Source: Parabacteroides distasonis (GTDB lineage: Bacteria > Bacteroidota > Bacteroidia > Bacteroidales > Tannerellaceae). From it: 64,000 nucleotides of DNA. A program made the translations under genes and the position numbers. The stretch is taken from contig JAFBIR010000016.1 in NCBI GenBank assembly GCA_021531385.1, forward strand, positions 1 to 64,000. The letters are read 5' to 3'. The notes under the pieces were generated by a model that was not told the DNA's origin, did no database searches, and was given only the letters and a program-made list of their open reading frames with translations. This document shows positions 59,289 through 64,000 of this stretch, in pieces. Numbering within the stretch: position 1 is the stretch's first letter; each line of letters starts with the position of its first letter.

Positions 59289-61166
59289 ATGACATTTACT
59301 TATGATGTGATCGTGGTGGGTGCCGGACATGCCGGCTGTGAGGCTGCGGCTGCCGCTGCCAACTTAGGCTCGAAGACGTTGCTCATCACGATGGACATGA
59401 ACAAAATTGCTCAGATGAGTTGCAACCCGGCTGTGGGTGGTATAGCCAAAGGGCAGATCGTGCGTGAGATCGACGCCTTGGGTGGTTATATGGGAATCGT
59501 GACAGATCGGACGGCCATCCAGTTTCGGATGTTGAACCGCAGCAAGGGGCCTGCCATGTGGAGTCCCCGTGCGCAGAGTGATCGAGCCCGTTTCATCGAG
59601 TGCTGGCGTGGCATTTTAGAGAATATCCCCAACTTGTATCTCTGGCAAGACATGGTGAAGGAGCTGCTGATCGAGCAGGGGGCGGTCTGTGGCGTACGTA
59701 CTGGCATGAATGTGGAGTTCCGAGCGAAGGCCGTCGTGTTGACCAATGGTACTTTCCTCAATGGACTGCTCCATATCGGACGCACACAGATCCGAGGAGG
59801 CCGCATTGCGGAACCCGCCGCGACGGGTTTAACCGAGCAACTGAAAGCATTGGGTATTCGCACGGATCGGATGAAGACCGGAACGCCTGTGCGCATTGAT
59901 GCCCGCAGTGTCCATTTCGAGGAGATGACTGAGCAACCCGGCGAGGATGATTTCCATAAATTCTCTTTCCTCGATACGGAGCATCGTCTGTTGCGACAGT
60001 TAAGTTGCTGGACGACCTACACCAATGAAGCTTGTCACGACATCTTGCGTGAAGGCTTACCCGATTCTCCGCTTTACAACGGACAGATCCAAAGTATCGG
60101 TCCGCGCTATTGCCCCAGCATCGAGACAAAGATCGTCACTTTTGCGGAGCGTAATCAACACCAGCTTTTTTTAGAGCCGGAGGGTGAATCTACACAGGAG
60201 TATTACCTCAATGGTTTCTCCAGCTCTTTGCCTTTGGAGATTCAGCTGCGGGCGTTGCAGGCGATTCCTGCTTTTCGTGATGTGCAGATCTATCGTCCCG
60301 GGTATGCCATTGAATATGATTTCTTCGATCCGACACAGCTCAATCATAACTTGGAGACGAAGGCCATTCATAATCTCTTTTTCGCCGGGCAGATAAACGG
60401 AACGACCGGTTATGAAGAGGCCGGAGGACAAGGTTTGGTAGCTGGCATTAATGCGCATATCAATTGCCACGGCGGGACGCCGTTTGTGTTAGGACGTGAT
60501 GAAGCATACATTGGCGTGTTGATTGACGATTTGGTGACGAAGGGAGTCGATGAGCCTTACCGTATGTTTACGTCACGAGCGGAGTATCGTATTCTCTTGC
60601 GTCAGGATGATGCTGATATGCGACTCACCGAGCGATCCTATGAGATGGGATTAGCGAAACGGAATCGTATGGATTTATTGGTGGAGAAACGAGCCTCACG
60701 TGATGCGTTGATTCATTTTGTGGAGAACTATTCTGTGAAGCCGCAATACCTCAATGCTGGCTTGGAGCAGATTGGTACCACTCCCCTCTCCCATGGCTGC
60801 AAGCTGATCGATGTGTTGCTTCGTCCACAAACCACCTTGCTGAACTTAGCCCCTTTTATCCCCGCTTTGCAGGAGGAGTTGATGCGGCTGCCAAATGCTC
60901 GTCGGGATGAGATAGCTGAGGCTGCTGAGATTTTGATTAAGTATAGCGGCTACATCAAACGAGAGCGACAGATAGCAGATAAGATCTCCCGTTTGGAGAA
61001 CATCCGCATCAAAGGGAAGTTTGACTACAACAATATCCATGCTCTCTCTACGGAGGCTCGCCAAAAATTGAGCCGTATTGATCCGGAGACTTTGGCACAG
61101 GCGGGTCGCATTCCTGGCATCTCTCCCAGTGACATTAATATATTGTTAGTTTTACTTGGTCGATAA
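59289..61166 (+). CDS. mnmG: tRNA uridine-34 5-carboxymethylaminomethyl synthesis enzyme MnmG
   Basis: The FAD-binding subunit (GidA) that, with MnmE, makes cmnm5U34 in certain tRNAs. It has 625 residues. FAD motif VVGAGHAGCEAAAAAANLG near residue 9, then MSCNPAVGGIAKGQIVREIDALGG, RSKGPAMWSPRAQSDR, INGTTGYEEAGGQGLVAGINA, and a C-terminal helical MnmE-binding domain. Its stop is followed at once by the parS palindrome. In many bacteria mnmG lies close to the chromosome origin. Confidence 0.97.
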   Translation: MTFTYDVIVVGAGHAGCEAAAAAANLGSKTLLITMDMNKIAQMSCNPAVGGIAKGQIVREIDALGGYMGIVTDRTAIQFRMLNRSKGPAMWSPRAQSDRARFIECWRGILENIPNLYLWQDMVKELLIEQGAVCGVRTGMNVEFRAKAVVLTNGTFLNGLLHIGRTQIRGGRIAEPAATGLTEQLKALGIRTDRMKTGTPVRIDARSVHFEEMTEQPGEDDFHKFSFLDTEHRLLRQLSCWTTYTNEACHDILREGLPDSPLYNGQIQSIGPRYCPSIETKIVTFAERNQHQLFLEPEGESTQEYYLNGFSSSLPLEIQLRALQAIPAFRDVQIYRPGYAIEYDFFDPTQLNHNLETKAIHNLFFAGQINGTTGYEEAGGQGLVAGINAHINCHGGTPFVLGRDEAYIGVLIDDLVTKGVDEPYRMFTSRAEYRILLRQDDADMRLTERSYEMGLAKRNRMDLLVEKRASRDALIHFVENYSVKPQYLNAGLEQIGTTPLSHGCKLIDVLLRPQTTLLNLAPFIPALQEELMRLPNARRDEIAEAAEILIKYSGYIKRERQIADKISRLENIRIKGKFDYNNIHALSTEARQKLSRIDPETLAQAGRIPGISPSDINILLVLLGR

Positions 61167-61169
61167 AAA

Positions 61170-61185
61170 TGTTCCACGTGGAACA
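61170..61185. promoter_or_regulatory. parS centromere-like site
   Basis: TGTTCCACGTGGAACA is a perfect 16-bp palindrome. It matches the ParB-binding parS consensus TGTTtCACGTGaAACA except at the two symmetric positions that vary among species. It lies three bases after the mnmG stop, between mnmG and the adenine-deaminase-like gene. No parA or parB is in the window. Confidence 0.88.
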
Positions 61186-61203
61186 TATTAAAGAAGATAT
61201 TCA

Positions 61204-61821
61204 ATGAATGAAGCTAAAAAGCTGATTTTACAGCAAAATCCATCTGATTTAACAGGAGGGCTTTTCCATACAAAGCCCATTTCGTTTGAGAAACTATCCG
61301 TGAAAGCTTGTGGCAAGACGTTGCGGACATTAGATCTTCTAATGGATGGCTCATTAACAGAGACCCTATTCCCGGTCAAAACCTACGATGGCTATATGGA
61401 TTCGGATATGAGTCGAGACTTGCTAAAGTTGGTTTGGCTGAATGGCTATCGCACGGAGCCTCCTCTCCTCTCCTTTCTGCATGGCACAGGTTTGAAGTTG
61501 GGTGCGGTAGCGATGAGTCGTGCGTTGGATAGCCATGATATCGTAGCGATAGGAACGACCGACTTCGAGCTGGAGCAGGCGATCAATGCTTTGATCCGAG
61601 CGAAAGGCGGTATTGCGGTGGCTTGCTTAGATGGTGTAGAGATTGTTCGTCGCCCCTCTGTGATTTTAGATGAGTTGGGACAAGAGAATGCGCTTCAGCA
61701 GTATGCGCAAATTGAACGAAAGGTGAAACAGCTGCAAACTCCCCTGCCCGATTTACTCGACCGGATGCTTACCATTGGCGCTTACGATTTGCGAAATCTT
61801 TCGGCACGTTTGTTCGTATGA
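61204..61821 (+). CDS. Stand-alone adenine deaminase C-terminal domain protein
   Basis: A 205-residue protein equal to the C-terminal domain of adenine deaminase only. The part FLHGTGLKLGAVAMSRALDSHDIVAIGTTDFELEQAINALIRAKGGIAVA matches the Ade signature (GxGLKxGAxAxSxAHDSHNIxVVGTxDxDMxxAVNxLxxxxGG). The amidohydrolase domain with its metal histidines is missing, and so is the His of the AHDSHN motif (here ALDSHD). There is no trace of the missing half upstream: mnmG and parS are there. In related Bacteroidota, as far as I recall, this place between mnmG and uvrC often holds apt. The stop overlaps uvrC by four bases. Activity as a deaminase is doubtful; a regulatory or binding role is possible. 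Confidence 0.75.
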   Translation: MNEAKKLILQQNPSDLTGGLFHTKPISFEKLSVKACGKTLRTLDLLMDGSLTETLFPVKTYDGYMDSDMSRDLLKLVWLNGYRTEPPLLSFLHGTGLKLGAVAMSRALDSHDIVAIGTTDFELEQAINALIRAKGGIAVACLDGVEIVRRPSVILDELGQENALQQYAQIERKVKQLQTPLPDLLDRMLTIGAYDLRNLSARLFV

Positions 61822-63626
61822 CGGAGAAAGATGAACATATTAAGATGATCTTGGCCGTGATCCCGGAGAAGCCGGGTTGCTACCAATACTTCGATGAGAA
61901 GGGAACCATCATCTATGTAGGCAAGGCGAAGAATCTTAAGCGGCGTGTCTCCTCCTATTTCAATAAGGAACATGATAGCAATAAGACCCGTGTCTTGGTG
62001 AAGCAGATTAGAGACATCAAATATTTTGTGGTGGATACGGAGGAGGATGCGCTTTTATTAGAGAATAACCTGATTAAGCAGTATCGCCCGCGATACAATG
62101 TCTTGCTGAAAGACGATAAGACCTATCCCTCAATCGTGGTGAAGAACGAATATTTCCCCCGGGTGTATCAAACACGCAATATCGTTCGGGATGGTTCGCA
62201 GTATTATGGCCCCTATCCATCTGTCTTCACGGCTCGCGTGATGCTCCAGATGCTGAAAGAACTTTATCCGATCCGCACCTGCAAATATCCTTTGACACCG
62301 GAGGCCATCGCTCGAGGACAATTCAAAGTCTGCTTGGAATATCATATCAAGCGGTGCAAAGGGCCTTGCGAGGGTTTGCAGTCGTTAGAAGCGTATCAGC
62401 AAAACATCGCCGAGATAAAGGAGATCCTCAAAGGAAACATTTCCCAAATCAGTAAGCATCTCTACGAACAGATGCAGACCTTAGCTTCAGAATTACGTTT
62501 TGAGGAGGCGCAAGAGCTGAAAGAAAAGTATGAGGTGATCGAGAACTATCGGGCCAAATCGACGGTGGTTACGCCTATGTTGCATAATATCGATGTCTTT
62601 TCGTTGATCGAGGATGAGCATTCCGCTTATGTAAACTATATGCATATCGGCAATGGCGCCATCATGCAGGCCTATACGTTTGAGTATAAAAAACGGTTGG
62701 AGGAGACAAAGGAGGAGTTGTTAGGTTTGGGTATTGTGGAGATGCGAGCACGCTTTAAGAGTACCGCTAAGGAGGTGATCGTACCGTTTGCGTTGGATTT
62801 GCCATTGGCCAACGTGAGCTTTATCGTGCCTCAGCGAGGCGATAAAAAGAAACTGCTCGACCTCTCAGAGATGAACGCGAAACAGTTTAAGGTCGATAAA
62901 CTGAAGAAAGCAGAGAAGCTCAATCCGGAGCAACGGACGACTCGCCTGTTGAAGGAGATCCAAGAAGCATTGCATTTAGACCGATTGCCTGTTCAAATCG
63001 AGTGTTTCGACAACTCCAACATCCAGGGTAGCGATCCTGTGGCAGCTTGCGTCGTCTTTAAAATGGGTAAACCCTCGAAATCGGATTATCGGAAATACAA
63101 CATACGGACAGTCGTTGGCCCGGATGATTACGCCTCTATGAAAGAGGTGGTGCGCCGACGCTATCAGCGGGCCATTGAGGAGCAAACTCCCCTACCCGAT
63201 TTAATCATTACAGATGGTGGAAAGGGGCAAATGGAGGTAGTGCGTACCGTCATAGAGGATGAGTTGGGCTTACAGATTCCGATTGCCGGGTTAGCGAAAG
63301 ACGGGCATCACCGCACGGCGGAATTGCTTTTTGGATTCCCTCCGGAACCGATCGGAATGCGGATGGACAGCCCGCTCTTCCATTTGCTGACTCGTATGCA
63401 AGATGAGGTGCATCGCTTCGCCATCACGTTCCATAAGGATAAGCGCAGCAAGGGGCAGGTTAAATCGGAATTAGATGCCATTAAAGGAATCGGCGAAAAA
63501 ACAAAAGTTGTACTTTTACGTCGCTTTAAGAGTTTGAAGCGCATTCGTGAGGCCACCTTCGAGGAGCTGAAGGCGGTCGTTGGTGAAGCCAAGGCGAAAG
63601 CGCTGCAAGCGGGATTGAATCAGTAA
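61818..63626 (+). CDS. uvrC: Excinuclease ABC subunit C
   Basis: Makes the two incisions around bulky DNA lesions in nucleotide excision repair, after UvrA and UvrB. It has 602 residues. The N-terminal GIY-YIG domain reads GCYQYFDEKGTIIYVGKAKNLKRRVSSYFNK. The UVR motif follows (ELRFEEAQELKEKYEVIENY), then the RNase H-like endonuclease with IECFDNSNIQGSDPVAACVVF and DLIITDGGKGQMEV, and the C-terminal HhH (LDAIKGIGEKTKVVLLRRF). It overlaps the previous stop (ATGA) and is followed 13 bases later by dtd. Confidence 0.97.
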   Translation: MTEKDEHIKMILAVIPEKPGCYQYFDEKGTIIYVGKAKNLKRRVSSYFNKEHDSNKTRVLVKQIRDIKYFVVDTEEDALLLENNLIKQYRPRYNVLLKDDKTYPSIVVKNEYFPRVYQTRNIVRDGSQYYGPYPSVFTARVMLQMLKELYPIRTCKYPLTPEAIARGQFKVCLEYHIKRCKGPCEGLQSLEAYQQNIAEIKEILKGNISQISKHLYEQMQTLASELRFEEAQELKEKYEVIENYRAKSTVVTPMLHNIDVFSLIEDEHSAYVNYMHIGNGAIMQAYTFEYKKRLEETKEELLGLGIVEMRARFKSTAKEVIVPFALDLPLANVSFIVPQRGDKKKLLDLSEMNAKQFKVDKLKKAEKLNPEQRTTRLLKEIQEALHLDRLPVQIECFDNSNIQGSDPVAACVVFKMGKPSKSDYRKYNIRTVVGPDDYASMKEVVRRRYQRAIEEQTPLPDLIITDGGKGQMEVVRTVIEDELGLQIPIAGLAKDGHHRTAELLFGFPPEPIGMRMDSPLFHLLTRMQDEVHRFAITFHKDKRSKGQVKSELDAIKGIGEKTKVVLLRRFKSLKRIREATFEELKAVVGEAKAKALQAGLNQ

Positions 63627-63639
63627 ACATGAGATAGAG

Positions 63640-64000
63640 ATGAAAACAGTTACGCAACGCGTGCAATACGCATCCGTCACAATTGACGGACAGGTGAAGT
63701 CGAAGATAGGGAAAGGACTCCTGATCTTGGTGGGCATTGAGGATAGAGATACCCAAGAAGACATCGAATGGTTGGCAAAGAAGATTACGAATCTGCGCAT
63801 CTTTGACGATGAAAACGGGGTGATGAATCGCTCCTGCATTGAGGTGGATGGTGAGATATTGGTCGTTAGTCAATTTACGTTGCAAGCCTCAACCAAGAAG
63901 GGTAACCGTCCCTCCTACATCAAAGCCTCGAAACCGGAGGTGGCTATCCCGATGTATGAAGCTTTTTGCGAAGAGGTCGGTTTGCAGTTAGGCCGGCCCG
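63640..64000 (+). CDS. dtd: D-aminoacyl-tRNA deacylase, N-terminal part (cut by window edge)
   Basis: A homodimeric enzyme that cleaves D-amino acids from mischarged tRNA. 120 residues are visible of about 150. The signature SQFTLQASTKKGNRPSY is present near residue 78 and corresponds to the catalytic SQFTL motif. The start is KTVTQRVQYASVTIDGQ, as in the family. The second conserved motif (GPVT) lies beyond the window. Confidence 0.95.
   Translation, partial: MKTVTQRVQYASVTIDGQVKSKIGKGLLILVGIEDRDTQEDIEWLAKKITNLRIFDDENGVMNRSCIEVDGEILVVSQFTLQASTKKGNRPSYIKASKPEVAIPMYEAFCEEVGLQLGRP

Overview
The window is a contiguous stretch of a Bacteroidota chromosome, most likely a Bacteroidales member of the Parabacteroides/Tannerellaceae type. 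The supporting signs are: promoters of the TAnnTTTG (-7) type with an upstream TTG-type -33 box in front of many genes; few Shine-Dalgarno leaders; several TonB-dependent receptors, one of them with a carboxypeptidase-regulatory-like N-terminus, and a partner lipoprotein; a membrane-anchored three-Y/HTH sensor; DUF4294; and the RibBA fusion. The species cannot be fixed from the sequence alone. GC content is moderate and coding density is high.

Layout. 0-0.3 kb: tail of an IS1182-type transposase. 0.3-4 kb: rubrerythrin, SulP transporter, NagX-type membrane acyltransferase. 4-12 kb: leuS-yitT operon, Tat-exported Gfo/Idh oxidoreductase coupled to yaaA, then nadA-yitT on the minus strand. 12.0-12.6 kb: a long AT-rich gap with a cluster of DnaA-box-like 9-mers (candidate oriC). 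12.6-21.2 kb: TrmH methyltransferase, DUF4294, two outer-membrane barrel proteins, radical SAM enzyme, GH2 lipoprotein. 21.3-31.2 kb: a compact natural-product locus on the minus strand (TonB receptor, dimodular NRPS with thioesterase, secreted protein). 31.4-37.5 kb: cysK and an orphan response regulator, then an accessory patch with a double-glycine leader cysteine-rich peptide, an Rpn-type nuclease with in-protein repeats, a DJ-1/glyoxalase fusion and a small membrane protein that share a conserved promoter element, a CPBP protease broken by an in-frame stop, and tRNA-Met(CAT). 37.1-46.1 kb: START-like protein, LptF/G permease, ribBA, aminotransferase, carB, hsp20. 46.1-46.3 kb: an iteron-like 22-bp array. 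46.3-55.4 kb: lipoprotein, three-Y/HTH sensor, SQR-like flavoprotein, beta-helix lipoprotein with its TonB receptor. 55.4-55.9 kb: two tandem double-glycine leader peptides whose mature parts are C2H2 zinc-finger modules. 55.9-64 kb: NSS transporter, LolD-type ATPase, tcdA, ybeY, mnmG, a perfect parS palindrome, a stand-alone adenine-deaminase C-terminal domain, uvrC and the start of dtd.

Most of the window is housekeeping. The most unusual parts are: (1) three peptides sharing one double-glycine leader type, two of them C2H2 zinc fingers and one cysteine-rich, with no exporter nearby; (2) the NRPS, whose first adenylation domain lacks the Asp that binds the substrate amino group and whose thioesterase has Cys in place of the nucleophilic Ser; (3) the 22-bp TTGCCC array; (4) a promoter element conserved in sequence and in its 12-bp spacing from the -7 box at two genes; (5) a parS site and a possible oriC in the same window, which would place it in the origin-proximal domain.
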